DNA from: Candidatus Peribacteraceae bacterium
GTDB lineage: Bacteria; Patescibacteriota; Gracilibacteria; Peribacterales; Peribacteraceae
Assembly: GCA_028699155.1 (NCBI GenBank)
Contig: JAQVVD010000001.1
Span: 1 to 64,000, forward strand
Direction of reading: 5' to 3'
DNA length: 64,000 nt
Shown here: piece after piece, positions 52,492 through 62,308 of the stretch
How the letters are laid out: every line of letters begins with the position of its first letter
Numbering within the stretch: position 1 is the first letter of the stretch
Translations under genes and position numbers: made by a program
Notes under the pieces: generated by a model
Told to the model about the DNA's origin: nothing
Database searches by the model: none
What the model saw: only the letters and a program-made list of their open reading frames with translations

Positions 52492-52932
52492 TTACGCCTT
52501 GATCACCATTGTCCCTGCCATGTAGTCATGCAGGCAGCGCCGTTCTTTGCGGAAGATGATCAGCAGATCACAGAGGACATACACGAAGTTCTCCACCATC
52601 AGTGCGTGCACCCATGTGCGCAGCAGCAGGTTCTGAACGAACCCTCCGGTTTTTTTGCTCTCTGCGTCCACAATCCTTATGTGCATGACTACTTTTCCCA
52701 GCGATTGCCCGTTCAATCCGATGAGCATCCATTGTAGGAAGAGCAGGATGAGCAGTCCCGTGAAGATGCTGGAGAGCGCTGCGACCACCCAGATGGATGG
52801 CGTGACGCGGATCAGCCCGGGGTAAGAGTAGTACAGGGAGAGGAGCGGCAGCACAAAAATGCCCCAGTCGATCATTTTGGCGACGAAGCGGTCGCGAGGG
52901 GTAGCGAGGTGTTTCATGGCTCTATGGTGCAT
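52492..52932 (-). CDS. RDD-family membrane protein
   Basis: 'ATPRDRFVAKMIDWGIFVLPLLSLYY', 'LNGQSLGKVVMHIRIVD'. Confidence 0.85.
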   Translation of the reverse strand: MHHRAMKHLATPRDRFVAKMIDWGIFVLPLLSLYYSYPGLIRVTPSIWVVAALSSIFTGLLILLFLQWMLIGLNGQSLGKVVMHIRIVDAESKKTGGFVQNLLLRTWVHALMVENFVYVLCDLLIIFRKERRCLHDYMAGTMVIKA

Positions 52933-52994
52933 CTTGCTTTATCTGTGCGCACGCTCTTGTTATTGACACTCCCAGCAAAGCAGTTGGATTGTGC

Positions 52995-53957
52995 TTATTT
53001 TCTCGCCTTTCTCCTCGTACTGTAGAAGTTCCATGCGGAGCGCAGCAGCAGGAGGGGATGACGGAAGAGAAAGTTCGGCAGTGGCACATTCTGCGGGATG
53101 TGTACCTGTTTCTCCCCGTAGCGGCTGATGAATTTTTCCGCCATTCTTTTCCGTTCGTCTTGTAGAACTTTTTTCGCATGTGACTGCCATTCCTGCGGCA
53201 GGAGTTTTATGGCAGATTTCAGCGCGGCGAGCCGTTCGAAGATGCCGGTACCGCTTCCGAAGTTCCGGACGCTCGCGGCATCGCCGTGTACGCGGAATAT
53301 TCCGAATGTCCCCCGGAGGACATACCAGTCTCCTTTCGCCAGCATGTGCGCCCAGTACTCGGCGTCTATGGTTTGCTGCATGTCTTCCCGGAATGTTCCC
53401 GCCTGTTCCATCGTGCTCCTGCGCAGCATGACGAAGCTCGGTTCGCCGATGATGTTGGGGTGCAATCCGCGCTCGATCCATGTTCGGAGGAACTGCAGCC
53501 CGTTCTGCATTCCCGGTGAAACGCTGCGGCGCGTTTCCTCCACTTTGCGGAAGGTGTCCTGTGCTGCGGCGCCGTCTTCAAAGCTGTATGCATGTTCCAT
53601 GGAAACCATTCCGACGGACGGATGCTCTTCCAGTACGCGCATTGCGTGCCTGAGGTACTCAGCATTCCACAGGTCATCCTGGAAGAGGAACTGGACATAG
53701 GGAGCATGCGTCCGTTCCACGCAGCGATTCCAGTTTCCTCCTATACCGAGGCGTTTCTCGTTGCGGACAAACGTGATGCGGTTGTCGCCGAGGAACGGTT
53801 CGACAATGCTGTGTGTGTCCACTCCAGTCGGTTCATCGAAGATGTGCAGCTGCCACCGTGTTTCGGTCTGCGCGCACGCGCTCTCCAGCGCGGCGCGCAG
53901 GTGCTCCGCACGGGGTTTGTAGGTGGGCATCAGTATGTCGACTTTGACATCGGTCAT
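52995..53957 (-). CDS. GT2-family glycosyltransferase
   Basis: 'VDILMPTYKPRAEHLRAALESACAQTETRWQLHIFDEPTG', 'YVQFLFQDDLWNAEYL'. Confidence 0.9.
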   Translation of the reverse strand: MTDVKVDILMPTYKPRAEHLRAALESACAQTETRWQLHIFDEPTGVDTHSIVEPFLGDNRITFVRNEKRLGIGGNWNRCVERTHAPYVQFLFQDDLWNAEYLRHAMRVLEEHPSVGMVSMEHAYSFEDGAAAQDTFRKVEETRRSVSPGMQNGLQFLRTWIERGLHPNIIGEPSFVMLRRSTMEQAGTFREDMQQTIDAEYWAHMLAKGDWYVLRGTFGIFRVHGDAASVRNFGSGTGIFERLAALKSAIKLLPQEWQSHAKKVLQDERKRMAEKFISRYGEKQVHIPQNVPLPNFLFRHPLLLLRSAWNFYSTRRKARK

Positions 53958-54074
53958 GTTCTTAAATTCTAGGTGCAAAATGAAAGGGAAGAAACAAATT
54001 ACACATTTCAGGTTGTGAGAATGCGCCCCGTTTTACATTTCGAATTCTGCCTTTCAAACGTACACTGCCCGCAC

Positions 54075-54743
54075 ATGCGTATTGATGTCATCACTCTCTT
54101 TCCCGGCATGTTTACGGGTCCGCTCACAGAGAGCATTCTCCAGCGGGCGCAGGCGGAGCATCTACTCGAAGTGCATACGCATGATCTGCGCACATTCGGG
54201 CACGGTTCCTACAGGCAGGTGGATGATCGTCCCTATGGGGGCGGAGCGGGGATGCTCTTTATGGTGGAACCGGTCGTGCGCGCGATTGAATTCGTCACTG
54301 AAGAGGGAGAGAAAGCGGGATGTTCTTCCTCACATCGCGTTCTCTTCACCCCCCGCGGCAAGCGTCTCACGCAGACGCGCGTTGAGCGGATTGCGAAACA
54401 GCATCAGTGGATCATTCTCCTCTGCGCGCACTACGAGGGCGTTGATCAGCGCGTAGTAGACGGGGGCTGGATTGATGAGGAGGTTTCCATCGGGGACTAT
54501 GTTCTAACCGGAGGCGAGCTCCCTGCCATGGTGCTGATTGATGCCGTCGCGCGGCAGATCCCCGGCGTGCTCGGCAAAGACGAGTCCGCGGAGGAGGAGA
54601 GTTTCTCCAAGGCGACCAATCGCAAGCGCGAGTACCCGCACTACACGCGGCCGGAGGAATTCCGGGGACTCAAAGTTCCCGACGTGCTCCTCTCTGGGCA
54701 CCATGCGGAAATCGAGAAATGGCGTGCGAAGAAACTCCTGTAA
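54075..54743 (+). CDS. trmD: tRNA (guanine-N1)-methyltransferase
   Basis: 'MRIDVITLFPGMFTGPLTESILQRAQ', 'VDDRPYGGGAGMLFMVEP', 'CAHYEGVDQRVVDGGWIDEEVSIGDYVLTGGELPAMVLIDAVARQIPGVLG'. Confidence 0.98.
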   Translation: MRIDVITLFPGMFTGPLTESILQRAQAEHLLEVHTHDLRTFGHGSYRQVDDRPYGGGAGMLFMVEPVVRAIEFVTEEGEKAGCSSSHRVLFTPRGKRLTQTRVERIAKQHQWIILLCAHYEGVDQRVVDGGWIDEEVSIGDYVLTGGELPAMVLIDAVARQIPGVLGKDESAEEESFSKATNRKREYPHYTRPEEFRGLKVPDVLLSGHHAEIEKWRAKKLL

Positions 54744-54795
54744 AAAATTTGGGGGTGAGACCGACGCAGACCTTTTTCTACGCTATCATTGCTGT

Positions 54796-55062
54796 GTGTT
54801 TGATGCATTGATTGCCGAATTGCGTACGCGCGGGTCTGTCTGTTTCTCCGTTCGTGTTCGCCCGGGTGCGCCGAAGACTGCCGTACTCTTCTCACTGGAA
54901 GACGGCAGCATGAAAGTGGCGGTTGCAGCTCCGCCGGAAAAGGGCAAGGCGAATAAGGAGCTCATCAAGTACATCGCTCAACAGTTCGGTGTGCCGCGCA
55001 CACAAGTTTCCATTATTTCTGGCGCTGCAGACAAGCACAAGCTGGTGCAGGTGCGCGCGTAG
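54796..55062 (+). CDS. DUF167/YggU-family protein (GTG start)
   Basis: 'FSVRVRPGAPKTAV...VAVAAPPEKGKANKELIKYIAQQFGVPRTQVSIISGAADKHKLVQV'. Confidence 0.9.
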   Translation: MFDALIAELRTRGSVCFSVRVRPGAPKTAVLFSLEDGSMKVAVAAPPEKGKANKELIKYIAQQFGVPRTQVSIISGAADKHKLVQVRA

Positions 55063-55071
55063 ATCACCCGG

Positions 55072-55102
55072 TTGCGGTGCATCAAACAGATGCCACGGCC
55101 GC
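55072..55102. repeat. Nested intergenic hairpin between convergent genes
   Basis: TTGCGGT-GCATC-AAACA-GATGC-CACGG-CCGCAA. Confidence 0.6.
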
Positions 55103-55116
55103 AAGACCGTGGAGCT

Positions 55117-55827
55117 TCACTGGAGTTTTGATTCGATCCACCCGCGCATGTCTGCATACTCCGGGAGTCCGATACGTTCTTCTGTTTCGAGGAAGAATGT
55201 GGGTACCAGTGTGACTCCCAGGTTCTCTGCGACTGCTTTCTGCGAGCTCAGCATCGAGGAGATGGATTCGCTCTGCATGCACTCCTGCAGACCGTTCGCA
55301 TCCATTCCCAGCTCTTTTCCATATTCCTTTGCGGTGAGCCGATCTTTCTCCTGCCGGTTGACGAGCAGGGTCTGCATGCGCAGCGTTTCTCCCATCGTTC
55401 CTGCACACAGGAATCCGCGTAGTACATCTTCGCTATTTGGGTACTTCCTGATCACGAATGGGACGAACCGAACTTTCAGTTTTCCGTTCTCTATAAAATC
55501 CCGCTCCAGTCGTGGAATGAATTCCCGGTAGAATTGGTTGCAGTACGCGCAGTGGTACTCCGTGAACACCGTCAGTGTCAGCGGAGCCTTCTCTTCACCC
55601 AGCTCGAGTATTCCTGTCGAAAGAAAACGTACGGCGCCGCTGGCAGCAAGAGGAGTTCCCTCCAGTTGTCTTAGGAGCGATTGCGTGTCTGCCGGTTGCT
55701 GCTTCGCGGGTTGTTCGACCAGAGGCGCATCCGGTTCGATCGGCTCTCTGAGGCTGCCCGCCTCCAATGTGCATCCGCACAGCGCGGAGGCAAGCAGGCA
55801 ATAGCAGAACAGGCGTGGAGCGCGCAT
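55117..55827 (-). CDS. DsbA-like thioredoxin-fold lipoprotein
   Basis: Lipobox 'ALCGC', 'LTVFTEYHCAYCNQFYREFIPRL', 'LGVTLVPTFFLE'. Confidence 0.88.
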   Translation of the reverse strand: MRAPRLFCYCLLASALCGCTLEAGSLREPIEPDAPLVEQPAKQQPADTQSLLRQLEGTPLAASGAVRFLSTGILELGEEKAPLTLTVFTEYHCAYCNQFYREFIPRLERDFIENGKLKVRFVPFVIRKYPNSEDVLRGFLCAGTMGETLRMQTLLVNRQEKDRLTAKEYGKELGMDANGLQECMQSESISSMLSSQKAVAENLGVTLVPTFFLETEERIGLPEYADMRGWIESKLQ

Positions 55828-55853
55828 GCGCCTAGTGTACTATAGGTGCTCCA

Positions 55854-56606
55854 ATGTTCCCTATGCCATTTCCCCGCATATCGCTGCTCGGCGTTCCCAT
55901 AGACGCAGTTACGATGGGGGAGGCTGTTACGCAAATGACCGCTCTTCTGGATCGGCGGGAGTGTGCGCACGTCATGACGCCGAATAGCGAGATGCTCGTA
56001 GAAGCGGCGCGCAATGCGCAATTCCGGCGCGTGATCCAATCTGCCGCACTCAACCTTCCCGATAGCGCCGGGCTGCTTCACGCCGCCCGATGGACGCGCC
56101 AGCGTCTCCCCGCGCGCGTCGCGGGAGTTGATATCGTGGGGGCGTTCTGTCGCACTCTCAACGAACAGCATCCGGTCTTCCTCCTGGGTGGCGGTCCCGG
56201 GATTGCTGCGCGGGCGGCACATGCGTTGCAGAGGGCGAATCCTTCTCTGCGCATTGTTGGCACGTACGCCGGGAGCCCATCACCGGCAGAAGCTCCGGAC
56301 ATCATTCAGCGCATCAATGCATCTGGCGCCTGCGTACTGTTTGTTGCCTACGGCGCACCGATGCAGGATCTATGGATCAATGAGCATCTGCGGGATTTCA
56401 TGACGGTACGCCTTGCGATGGGAGTGGGCGGCACGTTTGATTTTCTGTCCGGTGCGGTCCGGCGTGCGCCGAATTTCCTCCGCGTAGCGGGTTTGGAATG
56501 GGTCTGGCGTCTCTGTCTCCAGCCATGGCGAATCAGGCGCATCTGGAATGCGGCGGTCGTCTTTCCTCTCCTCGTACTGCGTTACGGTCGGCGTTCGCCA
56601 TTCTAG
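55854..56606 (+). CDS. WecG/TagA/CpsF-family glycosyltransferase
   Basis: 'VMTPNSEMLVEAARNAQFRRVIQSAALNLPDSAGLLHAAR', 'LGGGPGIAARAAHALQ', 'VGGTFDFLSGAVRRAPNFLRVAGLEWVWRL'. Confidence 0.95.
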   Translation: MFPMPFPRISLLGVPIDAVTMGEAVTQMTALLDRRECAHVMTPNSEMLVEAARNAQFRRVIQSAALNLPDSAGLLHAARWTRQRLPARVAGVDIVGAFCRTLNEQHPVFLLGGGPGIAARAAHALQRANPSLRIVGTYAGSPSPAEAPDIIQRINASGACVLFVAYGAPMQDLWINEHLRDFMTVRLAMGVGGTFDFLSGAVRRAPNFLRVAGLEWVWRLCLQPWRIRRIWNAAVVFPLLVLRYGRRSPF

Positions 56607-56923
56607 TCTTCTCTCAGCCGATTCACCTCCGCGACGTGCCACTTGCCTCCTGTTTTTCGCAGTTTCACGAATTTCGGTCCGCTGGTCGTTTCTACCAGAT
56701 AGTCGCGTTCCAGTCCCAGATCCCGCAGGAGCGAGACATCGGTAATGCCTTCTTCCGGCAGCAGAATCATGACGGCAAGATCAGGTTTGTCCGTGAGCGC
56801 CGCCTGTAAATTCAGCTGCGCCCGCGCCAGCAACGAGATTACGATAATGACAGTTGCTCCTGCGATGAGCAGCCAAACCATCAAGCGATTGAAGTGCCCG
56901 GAAGATGTGAGGCGAATGTCCAT
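56603..56923 (-). CDS. Small membrane-anchored hypothetical protein
   Basis: 106 aa with N-terminal TM (MVWLLIAGATVIIVISLLA). Confidence 0.5.
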   Translation of the reverse strand: MDIRLTSSGHFNRLMVWLLIAGATVIIVISLLARAQLNLQAALTDKPDLAVMILLPEEGITDVSLLRDLGLERDYLVETTSGPKFVKLRKTGGKWHVAEVNRLRED

Positions 56924-56972
56924 CAGGAAAGAAGTGTAACACTTGGTATGGTTTTGATGATATTGTTTTTCT

Positions 56973-58478
56973 GTGAGTAAGGTATGTTTGATCATTATCG
57001 ACGGATTCGGCGTCGCGCCTCCCGGCCCGGGGAATGCGCGAAGCCTTGCGAACCTCCCCACCATTACACGCCTGGAACGAGAGGTTCCCAGCGTGATCAT
57101 GCAGGCCTCCGGCCATGCTGCCGGATTGCCCGAAGGCCAGCAGGGCGCCAGCGAGCCGGGGCACCTCGTCATCGGTGCGGGCCGTATTATCTGGCAGCCT
57201 CTGGAGGAAATTAACCTTGCGGTCCGTTCGAAGAAATTCTTCCGGAACGCCGTACTCGTTGACGCATGCAAGCGCGCTGCGAAGAAGCACACAACATTGC
57301 ACATCGTCGGAGTTTTTTCGTACGGCGGAGTCCATGGCCATGTGGAGCATTGGCAGGCGCTCATTGAATTAGCTGAGAAACACGGCGTACAGCAGATTGC
57401 ATTGCATCTCATCGGCGATGGCCGTGATGTCCCCAAGCAGCAGTTCTGCGAAGATTATGCCAAATTCCAAAAGTTCCTCTCCAAGCATCCGGTCGCGAAA
57501 CCAGCTTCACTGATCGGAAGGTACTATGCGATGGATCGCGATAAGCAGTACAAAGACCGCACCAAACTTGCGTACGATCTCTACACGGATGGCAAGGGGC
57601 AAAACGTTACGGATCTCTGCAAGGGGGCGAAGGAATGGTATGAAAAGGCGCCGGAGAAGGAGAAGACCGATTACTACATCAAGCCGCTCAGGGCTCCCGA
57701 TTTTGTGCCGATGGAAGCAGGCGATACGGTGATCGGCGTCAATTTTCGCACCGACCGCATGTTCCAGATCGTGCATGCGCTGGAGAAGAAAGATTTCAAG
57801 GAGTTTACGCGGCCTGTCCGTGTGAAAGACGTAGTGTGCATGGGGCCGTACTCCGATCATTTACCGATAGCGTTCCCTGCACCCAAGGCAGACAACACAC
57901 TGGGGGAAGTTGTGTCCAAAGCGGACCTGAAACAATTGCGCATCGCGGAGACCGATAAAATGGCGCATGTCACGTTCTTCTTCAATGCGCAGCGCCAGGA
58001 ACCTTTCTTCAGAGAAGATCGCATCATGGTTGAGTCGCCCAAGGTTCCCAATTTTGCTACGGTGCCCGAGATGAGCGCGGATGAACTTACCGATCGCCTT
58101 ATTGAGGAAGTCAAAGCCGAGAAGTACGCTCTCATCGTTGCGAACTACGCGAACCCCGATCTCGTCGGGCACGGGGCGAATATTCCCGCGGCGGTCATTG
58201 CATGCGAGACGGTGGACCGGAATCTTGAGCGATTGCTCCCAGTGCTCGAAGAGCATGGATATGAATGGATTGTCACATCGGATCATGGACACATCGAAGA
58301 TATGCTCCTTTCGGATGGCAGTGTTTCCCCCAGTCATACGACCAATCCGGTACAGACATTTGTGCACTCCGGCAAGTTCCCCACAGCCGCATCACTTAAA
58401 GGGAAGAGCGGCATCAAAGACCTTGCTCCGATGGTACTCACCATGATGGAGGTCCCGATCCCGAAGGAAATGCAGTAG
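56973..58478 (+). CDS. gpmI: 2,3-bisphosphoglycerate-independent phosphoglycerate mutase
   Basis: 'LIIIDGFGVAPPGPGNA', 'GASEPGHLVIGAGRIIWQPL', 'ADHGHIEDM'-type 'TSDHGHIEDMLL'. Confidence 0.94.
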   Translation: MSKVCLIIIDGFGVAPPGPGNARSLANLPTITRLEREVPSVIMQASGHAAGLPEGQQGASEPGHLVIGAGRIIWQPLEEINLAVRSKKFFRNAVLVDACKRAAKKHTTLHIVGVFSYGGVHGHVEHWQALIELAEKHGVQQIALHLIGDGRDVPKQQFCEDYAKFQKFLSKHPVAKPASLIGRYYAMDRDKQYKDRTKLAYDLYTDGKGQNVTDLCKGAKEWYEKAPEKEKTDYYIKPLRAPDFVPMEAGDTVIGVNFRTDRMFQIVHALEKKDFKEFTRPVRVKDVVCMGPYSDHLPIAFPAPKADNTLGEVVSKADLKQLRIAETDKMAHVTFFFNAQRQEPFFREDRIMVESPKVPNFATVPEMSADELTDRLIEEVKAEKYALIVANYANPDLVGHGANIPAAVIACETVDRNLERLLPVLEEHGYEWIVTSDHGHIEDMLLSDGSVSPSHTTNPVQTFVHSGKFPTAASLKGKSGIKDLAPMVLTMMEVPIPKEMQ

Positions 58479-58491
58479 TTCTGCTTCTTCA

Positions 58492-58860
58492 TCATGTTTC
58501 CCCTTTTTCATTCATCGTACGTTCTATCTCTATGCGGGTTCCGCGATGGATTCCCCATGGCAGCATTTTTGCGCCTGTCGCGTGCAGCACCTGCGCTATT
58601 TCCTGCGTCGTTCCTCCCACTTCGATAATGCCCATATTCAGGTGCGCTTCCATGGTCATTCCGGGGAATCTTCGGCGCAAATCTTCCATGATCGGCGCAA
58701 TTTGTTCCCGGCATTGCTCCGTGTATTCCTCCAGGGGCAAGTCCACCATTCTCGGCGTGGGGAATGCCAATTCCACCGCATGTTGCTCCCGTTCCTCTGG
58801 CGGGAGAGCGAATGGCGCTGTCCCTATGTGCGTCATTGTTGTCTCTGGCGATGTAGTCAT
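58492..58860 (-). CDS. Hypothetical protein
   Basis: 122-aa ORF, no recognised family. Confidence 0.4.
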   Translation of the reverse strand: MTTSPETTMTHIGTAPFALPPEEREQHAVELAFPTPRMVDLPLEEYTEQCREQIAPIMEDLRRRFPGMTMEAHLNMGIIEVGGTTQEIAQVLHATGAKMLPWGIHRGTRIEIERTMNEKGET

Positions 58861-59043
58861 GATTTGACTGTATAGTCATGCCTGTTCGTACTTCAATATC
58901 TCTCTCTTTTCATTTTCTCAGAGCCTTCTTTACGATCTTGTGCCATTTTCAGTTCCTGCGGAATGTATAGAAAACCAATCCGGAATGTAAAGCATATTTG
59001 TATTTACTGGCACTGTACGCACAGCTTCGGGTAGTGTTGATCT

Positions 59044-60399
59044 ATGCAGGAGATTACATTTCGTTCTCCAACGTTCTTCGATGATGCGGCTGCGCATGCC
59101 GATCGGCATGCGCATCTGATCATGATTGCGACGAAACCCGATATCATCAAACAGGTTCCGCTCTACAGGGAGCTCCGGAAGCGCGGGCACCTTGTGCTCC
59201 TCGGCCATACCGGGCAGCACTACGATGAGAACCTGAGCGGCGGGATGCTGAAAGAGTTTGGCGTGGAACCGGATTTTAACCTGAATGTCCGCGGGGCGAT
59301 GCACGAGGTTGTCAGCCAGATTATCGGTCGCCTCGGTGCCGTGATCGGGGAACTGAAAGCGCGCGGCAAGATTGTCATTCCCTACGTGCATGGCGATACC
59401 ACGACTGCGATGGCCGCCAGCAACGCGGGGTACTGCCACATGTTTTCCTCCGTACATGTGGAGGCGGGGATTCGAACTCTTACTCCAGCGTTTCACGAAT
59501 GGAAAATGGAAAATGGAAAATGTCTGTCTGCCGGTCAGACAGGGGAAATTAGTACAGATGTCGGAGCGTGGAGAGAATTTCTTATGGATCGGAATAACTG
59601 GAAGCGCGGATCGCAGGAGCCGTATCCGGAGCAGTTCAATACCCGCTGTAGCGAGACTGCGACGGGCGTACACCTTGCTCCCGTGGAACTTGACAGAGAG
59701 TTCATTCTGAGTGAGGGATTCGCCGAAGACCGCATCTTCGTCGTCGGCAACTCCGTTGCCGACGCGACGCACGATGCGCTTACGCGCATCGATACATCCA
59801 CGGTGTTCGAGCGCCATCCGGAACTGGCAGGCGGTGATTTCGTTCGTTTCTGTATCCACCGCCGCGAGAACTGCGTCTCCGAGCGGCGTTTCCGCGCGAT
59901 TTACGGTGCCATGAAGGCGCTCGTAGAAGAGGGGCGCACAGTGCTCCTTATCAACATGATCCAGACGAAGAAAGCATTCCAACTCTTCGGGTTGGAGAAG
60001 GATGTGCAGCAGCTCGCACAGAAGCACAGCAATTTCGTCCTCTCGGATGTATGGTCCGAGTACGGCGATGTGATCGCGGCTATGAGCCGCGCGGCCGTCT
60101 GTGCAACCGACAGCGGTTCCATGCAGGAGGAAATGAATGTGATGGGCGTGCCGTGCGTCACGCTGCGCTTCGGTTCCGACCGCAGCGAGTCCGCCATGAA
60201 CGGCGGCAACCTCATCGCGCCGCCGATTGATGCGGACGTGATCAGGAAGATCATCGCATATGCATGGGATAACAAGGAAATGCGCAAAGCCCCCAAGCTC
60301 TACGGCGAGGATGTCAGCGCCAAGTGCATCGATGCCGTGGAGCAGGTACTCGCGAAGGGCGAAGTGTTCCGCGGCGAAGAGGAGCGTTTGAACATTTAA
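59044..60399 (+). CDS. wecB: UDP-N-acetylglucosamine 2-epimerase (non-hydrolysing) family with in-frame repeat insertion
   Basis: 'GHTGQHYDENLSGGMLKEFGVEPDF', 'SSVHVEAGIRTLTP', 'ATDSGSMQEEMNVMGVPCVTLRFGSDR'. Confidence 0.9.
   Translation: MQEITFRSPTFFDDAAAHADRHAHLIMIATKPDIIKQVPLYRELRKRGHLVLLGHTGQHYDENLSGGMLKEFGVEPDFNLNVRGAMHEVVSQIIGRLGAVIGELKARGKIVIPYVHGDTTTAMAASNAGYCHMFSSVHVEAGIRTLTPAFHEWKMENGKCLSAGQTGEISTDVGAWREFLMDRNNWKRGSQEPYPEQFNTRCSETATGVHLAPVELDREFILSEGFAEDRIFVVGNSVADATHDALTRIDTSTVFERHPELAGGDFVRFCIHRRENCVSERRFRAIYGAMKALVEEGRTVLLINMIQTKKAFQLFGLEKDVQQLAQKHSNFVLSDVWSEYGDVIAAMSRAAVCATDSGSMQEEMNVMGVPCVTLRFGSDRSESAMNGGNLIAPPIDADVIRKIIAYAWDNKEMRKAPKLYGEDVSAKCIDAVEQVLAKGEVFRGEEERLNI
59499..59542 (+). 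repeat. Heptads (ATGGAAA x3.4) plus CTGTCTG-CCGGT-CAGACAG palindrome inside wecB
   Basis: Direct reading. Confidence 0.93.
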
Positions 60400-60416
60400 G
60401 CTATACTGCTTACAAC

Positions 60417-61850
<1,434 letters not shown>

Positions 61851-62308
61851 GGTGCGTTTGGCGTTTTGTTGGACGTGCATTTGTCGCCATTCTGCTGTTG
61901 CAGGACTGTGTGTGCCTGTTGCAGTTGTGCGTGAATTTGCGCGAATGCCCCGATGAGCTTCGCTTCTCCTGTCGTTTCGGGTTCACGGTCATGCATTGCA
62001 CGGAACTTTTTTGTGAGTGTTGCTGCGATGATGTCTGCCTGCTCTACATTGTTCACATTTTTGATGCCGATGTGCTCCAGCATTTTGCTTACAGTCTGCA
62101 TCATCGTCTCGAGCCTTGCCGAAGCTGCTGCCGGGTCTCTCTCATGGAGAGCGCATAACTTCCGAAAATCCGTTGAGCGTCTGATCAGAGCGTTCTCTGC
62201 CCATTCCATCGGTTTCATAACCATGTGCGCATTGTAAGTCGTATGTTTGGTATGTCAATGTTTCTGTACAGAGCTGCGTTTTGCTGTTGCGTTTGCTATG
62301 CTGTGCCA

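Noticed and set aside
59461-59490. tRNA T-arm-like string GGCGGGGATTCGAACTCTTACTCC
   Set aside because: It encodes the conserved WecB motif VEAGIRTLTP and no cloverleaf can be drawn around it.
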